Under the pieces are notes generated by a model. It was not told the origin of the DNA and made no database searches. It saw nothing but the letters and a program-made list of their open reading frames with translations. A program made the position numbers and the translations under genes. DNA of 53,730 nt from an uncultured Prochlorococcus sp. (GTDB lineage: Bacteria > Cyanobacteriota > Cyanobacteriia > PCC-6307 > Cyanobiaceae), in NCBI GenBank assembly GCA_902622625.1, contig CACNQS010000007.1:1-53730 (forward strand), given 5' to 3'. Below, piece by piece: positions 32,595 through 43,189 of this stretch (position 1 is its first letter; every line of letters starts with the position of its first letter).

Positions 32595-33215
32595 ATGAAA
32601 AATCATACTGTTCAAAAATTAATCTACGAATTAGTTAGTAAGCTTTTTGTATTACCTATTTATAAATTTGTATTTAAAGGCCAATTAATAGGTAGAGGCA
32701 ATATTCCGCAAAAAGATTCTTTTATCATGGTTTCTAATCATGGATCTTTACTTGATCCTCCTTTGTTAGGCCATGCCCTTGGACGTAATATATCTTTTAT
32801 GGCCAAGGCAGAGCTTTTTAAAATCCCTTTCCTTGGTTTTATTATCAAGGCTTGTGGGGCGTATCCTGTGAAAAGAGGAATTGCTGATAAAAATACAATA
32901 AAGACAGCATGTAAAAAATTGTCAAACGATAATTGTATTGGAATTTTTATTGATGGCACTCGTCAAAAAAATGGCCGAGTAAATAAGCCCAAACAAGGAG
33001 CAGCATTATTAGCCTTTAAAAATCAAAAATTATTATTGCCTGTTGCAATAGTTAATTCACATAGACTAGTAAGATTTAAATTCTTTTTTCCTTTATTTTC
33101 AAAAATAGTTATTAAAGTGGGAAAACCTGTTCAACCTCCGCAAAGTTCATCAAGAGATGAACTTAATCTTTTGACGATGCACCTTAAAGACGAAATTAAT
33201 AATTTGATTGGATGA
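32595..33215 (+). CDS. plsC: 1-acyl-sn-glycerol-3-phosphate acyltransferase
   Basis: A 206-aa membrane-associated acyltransferase that makes phosphatidic acid. The acyltransferase motif NHxxxxD is N48-H49 to D54 (SNHGSLLDPPLLG). GAYPVKRG and FIDGTRQKNGRVNKPKQGAALLA supply motifs II and III that bind glycerol-3-phosphate, and LPVAIVNS motif IV. It is shorter than enterobacterial PlsC but usual for cyanobacteria. It closes the rpaB-plsX-fabH-fabD-plsC run, with tsaB convergent four bases on. Confidence 0.92.
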   Translation: MKNHTVQKLIYELVSKLFVLPIYKFVFKGQLIGRGNIPQKDSFIMVSNHGSLLDPPLLGHALGRNISFMAKAELFKIPFLGFIIKACGAYPVKRGIADKNTIKTACKKLSNDNCIGIFIDGTRQKNGRVNKPKQGAALLAFKNQKLLLPVAIVNSHRLVRFKFFFPLFSKIVIKVGKPVQPPQSSSRDELNLLTMHLKDEINNLIG

Positions 33216-33219
33216 ATAG

Positions 33220-33873
33220 TTAGTTAATTGGAGAAATAGGGTAAAGAGGCAAAACTTTTTCCCAGGAATCTACATTTGAATTTAATGAATTTTTGTTTGA
33301 TAAATCTAATAGTTCTTTTAAATCTTCTTTATCATCAAAAATAGCCTCGAAAAAAAGTTCTTTACTCTCGAGTTCTTTAATAACTTTTGGTAAAACTGTT
33401 TCTCGAATGACTAGATCTAAAGGAGTTTTTTCGTCATGACAAATCTCATATTTACCTGCAATAAAACCCTTTCGTTTTAATTTTTTGTAAATCCAGAATG
33501 ATTTTTTGTTTGTAAAGATATTATTTTTTAATGCAATTCTTTTTGCCATTATTTCAAATGAACTAAATCTGTTTAAAGGACAATTTATTTGTTGTGAGAT
33601 CGTTCTTGCTAAAACTACAATAAGTCGTGAAGCATTAAAATTTGCTGGTCCTATACTGACAGATAACTTGTTTATTTTTTGTAAATTTTTTTTGGAAATG
33701 AATTTATCTAGATCATTAATTAAGTTGTTGCAAAGGTCATTATCAAATTTTTTGATAAAAAATTTATCAGATTCAAGGTTATTGGTTTTTCTGTACCCAA
33801 AGCCAAAAGAAGTGTCTGTGCTATGAATAACTAAAATTGGGTAACTTTCTTTTTGTTTTAGTTTATTTGTCAT
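33220..33873 (-). CDS. tsaB: tRNA threonylcarbamoyladenosine synthesis protein TsaB
   Basis: A 217-aa ASKHA-fold partner of TsaD, needed for the t6A37 modification of ANN-decoding tRNAs. ILVIHSTDTSFGFGY is the N-terminal strand pair. The segment SIGPANFNASRLIVVLARTI corresponds to the conserved GPGSFTGxR region and keeps the Gly-Pro and the Arg, though the GSFTG part has drifted to ANFNA. It lies nine bases after ycf34 on the same strand and is convergent with plsC. Confidence 0.82.
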   Translation of the reverse strand: MTNKLKQKESYPILVIHSTDTSFGFGYRKTNNLESDKFFIKKFDNDLCNNLINDLDKFISKKNLQKINKLSVSIGPANFNASRLIVVLARTISQQINCPLNRFSSFEIMAKRIALKNNIFTNKKSFWIYKKLKRKGFIAGKYEICHDEKTPLDLVIRETVLPKVIKELESKELFFEAIFDDKEDLKELLDLSNKNSLNSNVDSWEKVLPLYPISPIN

Positions 33874-33882
33874 CTATTACCT

Positions 33883-34134
33883 TTAAACAGGTAATTCCAT
33901 ACCTGGATTACATTTAGACCATTTACCAAATTCATTTTCAAAACTTTCACAAGATTGAACATCCCAATCAGTTTTATAATCACCATTATTATCTTTAACT
34001 ATATTGACATGAATGAATGGTTTTTTTGCTTTAAAATCAGGTAGATCACAAATATGATCAACACCATGATTATTCTCAACATCATGATATGTGATACATC
34101 TATCAACCCATTTACAGTTGATGCAAATGCACAT
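33883..34134 (-). CDS. ycf34: Ycf34 family iron-sulfur protein
   Basis: An 83-aa protein beginning MCICINCKWVDRCITYH, with cysteines C2, C4, C7 and C13, a further one in HICDLPDF and one in VQSCESF. Ycf34 of Synechocystis binds an Fe-S cluster and is linked to photosynthetic electron transport and energy balance. The EFGKWSKCNPG segment near the end is also diagnostic. It starts 14 bases from the divergent cca gene and is followed by tsaB nine bases later. Confidence 0.92.
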   Translation of the reverse strand: MCICINCKWVDRCITYHDVENNHGVDHICDLPDFKAKKPFIHVNIVKDNNGDYKTDWDVQSCESFENEFGKWSKCNPGMELPV

Positions 34135-34148
34135 AATAAATTAATAAT

Positions 34149-35366
34149 ATGAAAAATAGCCTTCACACAGATCATACACTAATAATTGATGAATTAGAAA
34201 CAAGTATAAAAATTCATAATTTGGATTTAATCTTTGGTTTTTTACCTGAAGGATCATATTTGGTTGGTGGTTATATAAGAGATATTATTTTGAGAAGAAA
34301 AACTGAAAAGTTAGATGTTGATATTGTGGTACCTCTAAATGCAATTGAAATTGGAAAAAAAATTGCAGAAAATATTGGATCAAAATTTATAATTTTAGAT
34401 AAAAAAAGAGAAGTAGTAAGAATTATTCTTAATAATATTTATATTGATATTGCTAATCAAGTTTCATCTTCCATAGAAGGAGATTTAAGTTCTAGAGACT
34501 TTTCGATCAATTCAATTGCTTTTTTATTTGATAAGAAAAGTTTGTTTGATCCATTAAATGGTCTTAAAGATCTTGAGATTTCTTTGCTTAGAACTCATTC
34601 TGAAAACAATCTAATAAATGATCCTTTACGAATTTTAAGATGTTTTCGATTTGTTTCAGAATTGAATTTTAAAATTGATTTAAGATTAGTTGATTTTATC
34701 AAAAAAAATAAAGATTACTTATATCTTGTCGCAAACGAGAGAATTACTTATGAAATACAGAAAATAGTAAATGGAGCAAATGCTCTTGATGCAGTATTGT
34801 TGATAAAAAAATTAAATATATTTGATACTGAAAATTTATTTGAAGATTCTTTTTTTTTGGATTTAGAGAAAATTAATTATGGAGAACTTGATCAGGAAGA
34901 AAAAGATAAATATTTACCATCATTTTTTATTGCTCAAATTTTAGATGTTGTAACTTTAGAGAAACTGAAATTTAGTAAAGGCGATATTGCAAAAACTAAG
35001 TTATTGCGAAAATGGCACCTTTTCTTGAAAAACAAAAATATCGCTCAGTTAGATGAATTTGACAGATTTAAATTACATCAAGAATTAGAAATGTTTCTGC
35101 CATCTTTTATTTTTTATTTACCTCAAAACTTACAATTAGATTGGCTTAATAGATGGCGTGACAAAGATGATAAATTATTTCATCCCTCAAACTTAGTTAA
35201 TGGTGATGTAATTAAAAAAAATTTGGAAATCAAGGATGGACCTATCTTGGGAGAGCTTTTACAGTATCTTTCAAAAGAACTTGCATATAAGAGATTGAAT
35301 AATTTTGATGAAGCTATTTATAAAGCAAAGCGATGGATTGAACAAAATGCGCCAAAATGTGATTAA
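34149..35366 (+). CDS. cca: CCA tRNA nucleotidyltransferase
   Basis: A 405-aa class II nucleotidyltransferase that adds or repairs the 3' CCA of tRNAs, needed because tRNA-Asn here does not encode it. The head has YLVGGYIRDIILRR followed by DVDIVV, giving the catalytic aspartates. SSRDFSINSIAF (about 112-124) and DPLRILRCFRFVSEL (about 158-172) are conserved core motifs. The C-terminal part is longer than in minimal enzymes and ends in a helical region. It may be an A-adding or CC-adding specialist, as some cyanobacterial genomes have two; I assume the full activity. Confidence 0.9.
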   Translation: MKNSLHTDHTLIIDELETSIKIHNLDLIFGFLPEGSYLVGGYIRDIILRRKTEKLDVDIVVPLNAIEIGKKIAENIGSKFIILDKKREVVRIILNNIYIDIANQVSSSIEGDLSSRDFSINSIAFLFDKKSLFDPLNGLKDLEISLLRTHSENNLINDPLRILRCFRFVSELNFKIDLRLVDFIKKNKDYLYLVANERITYEIQKIVNGANALDAVLLIKKLNIFDTENLFEDSFFLDLEKINYGELDQEEKDKYLPSFFIAQILDVVTLEKLKFSKGDIAKTKLLRKWHLFLKNKNIAQLDEFDRFKLHQELEMFLPSFIFYLPQNLQLDWLNRWRDKDDKLFHPSNLVNGDVIKKNLEIKDGPILGELLQYLSKELAYKRLNNFDEAIYKAKRWIEQNAPKCD

Positions 35367-35424
35367 ATACACATAGCTTAGTTTTGTTTAGAAGTACAGA
35401 CTTCAAAATCATTTTAAAAAATTT

Positions 35425-35844
35425 ATGAGTATTCGCATTTACATTGGCAACTTACCACAAGGATTTAATCCAAAAGAATTTGATACACTTTTAAAGTCAG
35501 TTTCTGACTCGATTAGATTTAAAGCAGTTTTAGATAAGGAAACTAAGGAATGCAGGGGGTTTGGTTTTGCGACTTCTAATAATGAAGATAATGCTAATTT
35601 ATTAATTCAAAAATTAAATGGTTTTGAATTTAATGGTTCTAAATTAAGAGTAGAGCTATCAGAAAAGAAAGATTCTGCTTCAAATAAAAGAAATAGTGGC
35701 AAATTAAATAAGAATAAGAAGAGGAAAGACTTTAAGAAAATTGTTCATAGTGATGCTCCTGACTTGGAAGCTCCAGATCCAAGATGGGCAGGAGAACTAT
35801 CTAAATTAAAAGATTTGTTGGCTAATCAGAAGACTCCTGCTTAG
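35425..35844 (+). CDS. RNA-binding protein with one RRM
   Basis: A 139-aa protein with an N-terminal RRM (residues 1-80) in which RNP2 is IYIGNL and RNP1 is CRGFGFATS. A Lys/Asn/Ser-rich linker (about 85-112) and a conserved-looking C-terminal helix (APDLEAPDPRWAGELSKLKDLL) follow. Cyanobacterial Rbp proteins bind mRNA and are often cold- or light-regulated; some target thylakoid-protein mRNAs to the membrane. It ends directly against the convergent crtB gene with no spacer. Confidence 0.88.
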   Translation: MSIRIYIGNLPQGFNPKEFDTLLKSVSDSIRFKAVLDKETKECRGFGFATSNNEDNANLLIQKLNGFEFNGSKLRVELSEKKDSASNKRNSGKLNKNKKRKDFKKIVHSDAPDLEAPDPRWAGELSKLKDLLANQKTPA

Positions 35845-36753
35845 TCATTTAATTCGGGAAATTAAAAAAGAAATTGGGATTTCAAAAGCTTTTACTGAAT
35901 TTTTTACAAAAGCTCTATTATTAAAGACATCATAGTCTAGCCTTTCTATAGAGTCTAATATTCCTCTGTAAAGACGTAAGGATGTCCAAACAGGCCATCT
36001 TGCGTCAGAAGATAACCATTTGATTCCATCTTCAGATTTCTGGAACCAGTCGCGAGCCCTGGTTAATTGAAATTTCATTAGTGCTTTCCATTGTTTGTTT
36101 ATTTCACCTTTTAAAAGTTTTTCTTCTGAATAATTAAATTTCTCAATATCTTCTTGAGGAAGATAAATTCTACCTCTTTGCCTATCTTCGCCGACATCTC
36201 TTAAAATATTTGTTAATTGATTAGCTATACCTAAAGCTATAGCGGCTTCTGAGGGGTCAGGTTTAGCACTCCATGGAGCGGATGTGTAAGCACTATCAAT
36301 CCCCATGACATTCTGAGTCATCAAACCAACTGTCCCTGCGACTCTATAACAATAGAGTTTTAATTCATCAAAATCTTTGTATCTAAATTTATTAAGATCC
36401 ATTCTCTGGCCATCTATCATGTCTAGATAAGGTTGAATACTTTGTGGATATTTTTCGATGGTGTCTAGTAGAACGGCATCTAATTCCGATTTAATGTTGC
36501 CTTTAAAAATATTCTTTGTATTTTCTTCCCATACATTTAAATTTTCTGCAAGTTCATCTTGCGATTTAGTTGAAGCTTCTAAGCTATCCATTATTTCATC
36601 TGTTCTTCTACACCAAACATAAATAGCCCAAATAGCTTTTCTTTTCTCTAAAGGTAGCAGAAGGGTTCCCAAGTAAAAGGTTTTAGCCCATTTTTGGGTT
36701 TCTTTTCGGCATATCTCGTATGCTTGATCTAGTTGAGAAATTGAATTTTTCAA
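35845..36753 (-). CDS. crtB: Phytoene synthase
   Basis: A 302-aa enzyme that condenses two geranylgeranyl-PP to 15-cis-phytoene, the first carotenoid. The two aspartate-rich motifs are D52-EIM-D56 and the second D186-VGE-D190 within NILRDVGEDRQRGRIYLP. YCYRVAGTVGLM near residue 134 is also conserved. It starts 40 bases after the crtP stop on the same strand, giving a crtP-crtB operon as in many cyanobacteria. It abuts the convergent RRM gene. Confidence 0.95.
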   Translation of the reverse strand: MKNSISQLDQAYEICRKETQKWAKTFYLGTLLLPLEKRKAIWAIYVWCRRTDEIMDSLEASTKSQDELAENLNVWEENTKNIFKGNIKSELDAVLLDTIEKYPQSIQPYLDMIDGQRMDLNKFRYKDFDELKLYCYRVAGTVGLMTQNVMGIDSAYTSAPWSAKPDPSEAAIALGIANQLTNILRDVGEDRQRGRIYLPQEDIEKFNYSEEKLLKGEINKQWKALMKFQLTRARDWFQKSEDGIKWLSSDARWPVWTSLRLYRGILDSIERLDYDVFNNRAFVKNSVKAFEIPISFLISRIK

Positions 36754-36793
36754 AAAGTTTTAGATGAATTTTTAAATTACTGGAATGTAAATC

Positions 36794-38236
<1,443 letters not shown>

Positions 38237-38284
38237 TTAAAGTTAGAACATAATAGTTTTTTTCGTTGATTATTTCGTAAAATT

Positions 38285-38632
38285 ATGGAAAAAATGCTTT
38301 TAAAATCGACCACTAGACATGTAAGAATTTTTACTGCCGAAGTGGTAGATGAGGAATTAAAGTTTCATCCCAATAAACTAACTCTTGATTTAGATCCTGA
38401 TAACGAATTTATTTGGAACGATGAATCTCTAAACAGAATAAATGAAAAATTCAATGAATTAATAAAAGATAGAGCAGGAAAAGATTTAGATGATTATGAA
38501 CTTCGCAAAATAGGATCAGAAATTGAAGGTTTGATTAAGTTTTTGCTTCAAAATGGTCAGCTTAGCTATAACCCTGATTGTAGAGTAATGAATTATTCAA
38601 TGGGTTTACCAAAGACAAATGAAGTGCTGTGA
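38285..38632 (+). CDS. ndhM: NAD(P)H-quinone oxidoreductase subunit M
   Basis: A 115-aa oxygenic-photosynthesis-specific subunit on the hydrophilic arm of NDH-1. [16 protein letters not shown] at the start, [14 protein letters not shown] and the ending [19 protein letters not shown] are characteristic. Its TGA stop overlaps the GTG of the DUF3172 gene by four bases (GTGA), implying coupled translation. It is divergent from crtP. Confidence 0.93.
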   Translation: MEKMLLKSTTRHVRIFTAEVVDEELKFHPNKLTLDLDPDNEFIWNDESLNRINEKFNELIKDRAGKDLDDYELRKIGSEIEGLIKFLLQNGQLSYNPDCRVMNYSMGLPKTNEVL

Positions 38633-39252
38633 ATAGATCATCCTCAAATAGAAGGCCAAGAAGAGGCTCAAATAGAAGTTATTATCCACCAAATCCAAAG
38701 GACATGGATCCGTATGGTCAAAGAAGCAATAGATTGCCTGCTTCTTCTGAACAAAAGATCAACTTTAGTACAGGAACCATTGCCGTACTTGCTGGAGTTC
38801 TAATTTTAGGAGTTGGTATTGGGAGCGCTATTACCAGTACAACAGATGGTGGGCAGGGAAATATAGCAAGCCAACAACAATTAGATATGGCTGTTCCAGA
38901 CCCTGAATTTTGTAGACAATGGGGAGCTAGTGCTTTTGTAATTGATGTTGAAATGTATACGACTCTGAATCCATCTACAAGTTTTGTAACGCAACCAGCT
39001 CTTCAGCCAGGGTGTGTGATTAGAAGAGAGAATTGGACAGTTTTACAAAAACAGGGCGCAATTAGCAATGAAGATGTAAGAGAATGTAAGCAAAGGATGA
39101 ATACTTTTGCATATATTGGTTCCATAAGAGATAAGCCAATTGTTAAGTGCGTTTATCAGACTGATGTAAATGAAAATAAATTTATAATTAAAGGTGATGG
39201 ACAAGCCGAAGATGGAGGAGTAGGTATTAATAAAGAAGCAATTCAGTTTTGA
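38629..39252 (+). CDS. DUF3172 domain protein, single-pass membrane anchored
   Basis: A 207-aa protein. The N-terminal 45 residues are Arg/Ser/Pro/Tyr-rich and probably disordered. One hydrophobic helix (about 50-72, [19 protein letters not shown]) follows, then a globular domain with [29 protein letters not shown] and paired cysteines, matching the cyanobacterial DUF3172 family of unknown function. By the positive-inside rule the Arg-rich tail is cytoplasmic and the globular part lumenal or periplasmic. It starts at a GTG overlapping the ndhM stop by four bases, which hints at a connection to NDH-1 or thylakoids. Confidence 0.82.
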   Translation: MNRSSSNRRPRRGSNRSYYPPNPKDMDPYGQRSNRLPASSEQKINFSTGTIAVLAGVLILGVGIGSAITSTTDGGQGNIASQQQLDMAVPDPEFCRQWGASAFVIDVEMYTTLNPSTSFVTQPALQPGCVIRRENWTVLQKQGAISNEDVRECKQRMNTFAYIGSIRDKPIVKCVYQTDVNENKFIIKGDGQAEDGGVGINKEAIQF

Positions 39253-39258
39253 TCAAAA

Positions 39259-40203
39259 TTATATATACCTCAAAGGGCTTTCTAAACTAGCAAATTGTGG
39301 AAGGATATTTTTCTTAAATACTTCAGATGCTCTTGATGTATATCTTGACGGATTAGTAATTAATTTAAGTTCTCTTTTAACCTCTAGATCAGCAATGAAT
39401 GCTTTGTGGATTGATCCAGCCGATAATTCTCTTTCGATAGAAACAACAGGCAAAAAGGAGGCTCCTAAACCTGATTGTACTGCATTCTTTATTGCTTCAA
39501 GAGAGTTAAGCTCCATCTCAATTTTTAATCTTTGAATATCAAGCCCAGAATCTTGGAGAAGTTTGTCAACAACTTTTCTTGTGGTAGATTGTGAATCTAA
39601 TGTCACAAAATTTAATTTGTATAAGTCTTCTTTAAGAAGTTCTTTTTTAGTTGAAAGTGGATGTTTAGAGGGTAAAACTAATGCCAATTCATCAGTGGCA
39701 TATGGAATTACTTGTAGCAAATTTTCTAAATCTCCAGGTAATTGTCCGCCAATAATGGCTAAGTCAATTTGTCCATTGGCTACACTCCAACCAGTTCTTC
39801 TAGTACTATGAACTTGAAGTTGCACCGATACATCAGGATATTTTTGTCTGAATAGTCCAATCATCCTCGGCATTAAATAGGTGCCAGTTGTTTGGCTTGC
39901 TCCAATGACAAGAGTTCCACCTTTTAAGCTATTTAAATCTTCAATAGCTTTGCAAGCTTCGTCGCATTGATTCAAAATTCGTTCACAATATTCAAGTAAT
40001 AGTCTCCCTGCTTCCGTCAAAAGAGCCTTCCTACCACCTCTATCGAAAATTGTAATTTCGAGTTGTTTTTCTAAATTTTGTATTTGTAAACTTACGGCAG
40101 GTTGGGTTACATATAAAAGATCTGCAGCTTTTTTAAAACTCCCTTGAGCTGCTATAGCTTTTAGTATTCTTAACTGGTCGAGTGTAAATGGTAATTCTGG
40201 CAT
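39259..40203 (-). CDS. rbcR: LysR-type regulator RbcR (Ycf30-like)
   Basis: A 314-aa regulator. The N-terminal winged helix-turn-helix is [28 protein letters not shown]. The effector domain starts near residue 95 with [19 protein letters not shown], which I associate with RbcR/Ycf30, controllers of RuBisCO and carbon-fixation genes that sense metabolites such as RuBP. It lies between ndhM-DUF3172 (convergent) and the Z-ISO-like gene (divergent, 83-base gap), next to ndhF and ndhD. LysR proteins often autoregulate from such divergent gaps. Confidence 0.88.
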   Translation of the reverse strand: MPELPFTLDQLRILKAIAAQGSFKKAADLLYVTQPAVSLQIQNLEKQLEITIFDRGGRKALLTEAGRLLLEYCERILNQCDEACKAIEDLNSLKGGTLVIGASQTTGTYLMPRMIGLFRQKYPDVSVQLQVHSTRRTGWSVANGQIDLAIIGGQLPGDLENLLQVIPYATDELALVLPSKHPLSTKKELLKEDLYKLNFVTLDSQSTTRKVVDKLLQDSGLDIQRLKIEMELNSLEAIKNAVQSGLGASFLPVVSIERELSAGSIHKAFIADLEVKRELKLITNPSRYTSRASEVFKKNILPQFASLESPLRYI

Positions 40204-40246
40204 CTATTATGCCTGCAGTTTCTTATAATTCTAATGGTTAAGTGCA

Positions 40247-40259
40247 TTCTTGTTAAGAA
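40247..40259. promoter_or_regulatory. Possible operator in the rbcR/Z-ISO-like divergent gap
   Basis: TTCTT-GTT-AAGAA is a perfect 5-bp inverted repeat with the T-rich left and A-rich right arms usual for LysR boxes, midway between the divergent starts. It is not the ATTA-N7-TAAT form I recall for RbcR, so it may have nothing to do with RbcR. Confidence 0.3.
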
Positions 40260-40286
40260 CAAAAATTATTTGGACATTCTAAATAT

Positions 40287-41015
40287 ATGGAAACTCATAA
40301 AACTTCTCTAATTATTTTACTTTTGATTTTGATTTTTGCGGTAATTCATAGTGGGGGAGCTGCTTTAAGAATCAAAGCAGAATCTATTATGGGACCCAGA
40401 TTGTGGCGGTTATGTTTTGTTTTTTTAAGTTTGCCATCTGCAATCATCTTGATTAGTTATTTTTTGTCTCATAGATATGACGGAATCCGATTATGGAATT
40501 TACAGGGCAATAATTTTGTTTTTATGATTGTTTGGTTCTTAACTGCAATAAGTTTTTTATTTTTATATCCTGCTACTTACAATTTGTTAGAAATTCCTTC
40601 GGTTTTAAAACCTAAAGTACGAATCTATGGAACTGGGATAATGCGAATCACAAGACATCCACAAGCATTTGGTCAGATAATTTGGTGTTTTGCTCATACT
40701 TTATGGATTGGTACATCATTCACATTAATAACTTCTATTGGCTTAATTTTGCATCATCTTTTTGCAATCTGGCACGGCGATAAAAGATTAGCAAATAGAT
40801 TTGGAGAAGAATTTGAAAATTTTAAAAAAAGAACTTCCATAATCCCCTTCTTGGCAATACTTGAGGGGAGGCAAGAATTTAAGATTAAAGAATTTTTTAG
40901 GTTATCTCAATTTGGTATATTAATTGCGATAGGCGTACTTTGGTGGTCTCATCAATATATAAATATTGCTGTTAAAACATTTAATTCATCATTTTTGTCT
41001 GAATTTTTCAATTGA
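40287..41015 (+). CDS. NnrU family protein, likely 15-cis-zeta-carotene isomerase (Z-ISO) homologue
   Basis: A 242-aa membrane protein with about six helices. GTGIMRITRHPQAFGQIIWCFAH (residues 112-134) and FAIWHGDKRL near residue 164 are signatures shared by NnrU and plant Z-ISO. Plant Z-ISO is a heme protein that isomerises the 15-cis bond of zeta-carotene between the phytoene and zeta-carotene desaturases, and histidines ligate the heme; several histidines are kept here. Cyanobacteria can also isomerise by light or CrtH, so its need is uncertain. It is divergent from rbcR and lies 33 bases upstream of ndhF. Confidence 0.8.
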   Translation: METHKTSLIILLLILIFAVIHSGGAALRIKAESIMGPRLWRLCFVFLSLPSAIILISYFLSHRYDGIRLWNLQGNNFVFMIVWFLTAISFLFLYPATYNLLEIPSVLKPKVRIYGTGIMRITRHPQAFGQIIWCFAHTLWIGTSFTLITSIGLILHHLFAIWHGDKRLANRFGEEFENFKKRTSIIPFLAILEGRQEFKIKEFFRLSQFGILIAIGVLWWSHQYINIAVKTFNSSFLSEFFN

Positions 41016-41048
41016 CAGTTTAAAATCATAATACAAGTTCTTTAAAAC

Positions 41049-43067
41049 ATGCCACAAGCTTCAGAAATTGCCTGGTTAATTCCTGTTTTCCCACTTATTG
41101 GAGCAGTGCTTTCTGGTTTAGGACTAATAAGCATCAACAAGAAAATTAATAATTCAAGAGAAATTGTTTCTGTAGGTCTAATTTCTTTCGTTGGGATTTC
41201 TGCGGTAATAAGTTATAAAGCTTTAATTGAACAAGTTAATGGTTATCAATCAGTAGAAAAATTATTTGTATGGGCCAATGCTGGGGATTTCACAATTCCA
41301 ATGGGATTTGTCCTTGATCCTTTGGGGAGTGTAATGCTTGCCCTAGTAACTACAATAACTTTGCTGGTAATGATTTACTCTCATGGTTATATGGCGCATG
41401 ATAAAGGGTATGTCAGATTTTTTACATATTTAGCATTATTTAGTAGTTCTATGATGGGATTAATAGTTAGTCCGAATTTATTAGAAATTTATGTTTTTTG
41501 GGAATTAGTGGGGATGTGTTCTTATTTATTGGTTGGTTTTTGGTATGACAGGGATGGTGCTGCACACGCTGCGCAAAAAGCATTTGTTGTTAATAGAGTG
41601 GGAGATTTTGGGTTATTACTAGGAATTCTTGGCCTATTTTGGGCAACAAATAGTTTTGATTTTAATGAAATAGCTACTGGAATTTCTCAATCAATAGCTG
41701 ACAATTCGATACCCATTTGGGCTGCTTTACTACTTTGTTTTTTAGTTTTTTTAGGACCAATGGCAAAATCTGCTCAATTTCCTCTTCATGTATGGTTGCC
41801 TGATGCGATGGAAGGCCCGACACCTATATCTGCACTTATCCATGCTGCAACAATGGTTGCAGCAGGAATATTTCTCGTGGCAAGACTTCAACCTTTGTAT
41901 TCAATATTCCCCTCTATTCAGTTCATTATTGCTTTAATTGGCACCATTACTTGTTTTTTAGGCGCCTCTATTGCTTTGACCCAAATGGATTTAAAAAAAG
42001 GTTTAGCGTATAGTACAGTTTCTCAACTTGGTTATATGATGCTCGCAATGGGTTGTGGAGCACCAGTAGCAGGAATTTTTCATTTAGTGACTCATGCTTG
42101 CTTTAAAGCAATGCTATTTTTGGGATCTGGTTCAGTTATACATGCTATGGAAGAAGTAGTTGGCCATCAGCCTGTATTAGCTCAAGATATGAGATTAATG
42201 GGAGGTTTACGAAAAAAAATGCCATATACAGCAACAACATTTTTAATAGGTTGTGTAGCAATTAGTGGAATTCCCCCATTAGCAGGTTTTTGGAGTAAAG
42301 ACGAGATACTCGGAAATGCTTTTATATCATTTCCAGCTTTTTGGTTTGTGGGACTTTTCACAGCAGGTATGACTGCTTTTTATATGTTTAGGCTTTATTT
42401 CTTGACTTTTGAAGGAGATTTCAGAGGGGAGAATAAAGAATTGCAAAAAGAGCTTCTAATAGCTTCCAAAACAAACTTAGATGATAATGAAGAAGAGCAT
42501 GAAGAACATGGCTCTATTCATGAGTCACCCTGGTCAATGACATTTCCCTTGGTATTTCTAGCTGTACCATCTGTAATAATAGGTTTTATGGGACTTCCAT
42601 GGGATAGTAAAATTGCAAATTTACTAGATCCTGAAGAAGCAGAGACTGCTGCAAAAGCCTTCGAATTAAAAGAATTTTTGCCTTTAGCAATTACGTCAGT
42701 ACTTATTGCATCAGCTGGAATCATTATTGCTTATAACGCATATTATGTAAAAAAAATTAATTTATCAGTTTTATTTGCCGAAAAGTTTCCTAGCATCAAT
42801 CGATTTTTATCCAATAAATGGTACCTTGATGATATTAATGAAAAACTTTTTGTTAAGGGTAGTAGAAAACTCGCTAAAGAAGTTTTAGAGGTTGATTCTA
42901 AGGTTGTTGATGGCGTTGTAAATCTTACTGGACTTGTAACTTTAGGTAGTGGAGAAGGCTTAAAATATTTTGAGACTGGCAGGGCTCAATTTTATGCGCT
43001 TATTGTTTTTGGAGGTGTAATTTTACTAGTTGCTATATTTGGTTTTCAATCTCCTCAAGTTTCTTGA
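41049..43067 (+). CDS. ndhF: NAD(P)H-quinone oxidoreductase subunit 5 (NdhF1)
   Basis: A 672-aa proton-pumping antiporter-like subunit at the far end of the NDH-1 membrane arm. It has about 16 membrane helices, with FVLDPLGSVML near residue 90, the EL pair in VFWELVGMCSYLLVGFW, FPLHVWLPDAMEGPTPISALIHAATMVAAG, and the long C-terminal lateral helix (about 560-600) before the last membrane segment. Length suggests the NdhF1 (respiratory/cyclic) form rather than the CO2-uptake NdhF3. ndhD follows in the same direction. Confidence 0.94.
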   Translation: MPQASEIAWLIPVFPLIGAVLSGLGLISINKKINNSREIVSVGLISFVGISAVISYKALIEQVNGYQSVEKLFVWANAGDFTIPMGFVLDPLGSVMLALVTTITLLVMIYSHGYMAHDKGYVRFFTYLALFSSSMMGLIVSPNLLEIYVFWELVGMCSYLLVGFWYDRDGAAHAAQKAFVVNRVGDFGLLLGILGLFWATNSFDFNEIATGISQSIADNSIPIWAALLLCFLVFLGPMAKSAQFPLHVWLPDAMEGPTPISALIHAATMVAAGIFLVARLQPLYSIFPSIQFIIALIGTITCFLGASIALTQMDLKKGLAYSTVSQLGYMMLAMGCGAPVAGIFHLVTHACFKAMLFLGSGSVIHAMEEVVGHQPVLAQDMRLMGGLRKKMPYTATTFLIGCVAISGIPPLAGFWSKDEILGNAFISFPAFWFVGLFTAGMTAFYMFRLYFLTFEGDFRGENKELQKELLIASKTNLDDNEEEHEEHGSIHESPWSMTFPLVFLAVPSVIIGFMGLPWDSKIANLLDPEEAETAAKAFELKEFLPLAITSVLIASAGIIIAYNAYYVKKINLSVLFAEKFPSINRFLSNKWYLDDINEKLFVKGSRKLAKEVLEVDSKVVDGVVNLTGLVTLGSGEGLKYFETGRAQFYALIVFGGVILLVAIFGFQSPQVS

Positions 43068-43189
43068 TTACAATTGTGTGTCTTCACTGTCCATTGGGGT
43101 GAAAAAATACAGAAAATTTCTAGACTTTATTTAAGATAAATTTCTTATTAAAATTGAGTACTTATTTTTATACACATTTTGCGACACAA

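Noticed and set aside
40200..40290. RbcR-type ATTA-N7-TAAT box in the rbcR upstream gap
   Set aside because: No such arrangement is present; only a different short palindrome (40247-40259) was found and listed with low confidence.
41012..41017. Perfect TTGACA just before ndhF, read as a -35 box
   Set aside because: No -10-like hexamer lies 15-19 bases downstream (CATAAT is only nine bases away), and the hexamer is formed by the end of the preceding coding sequence, including its TGA stop.
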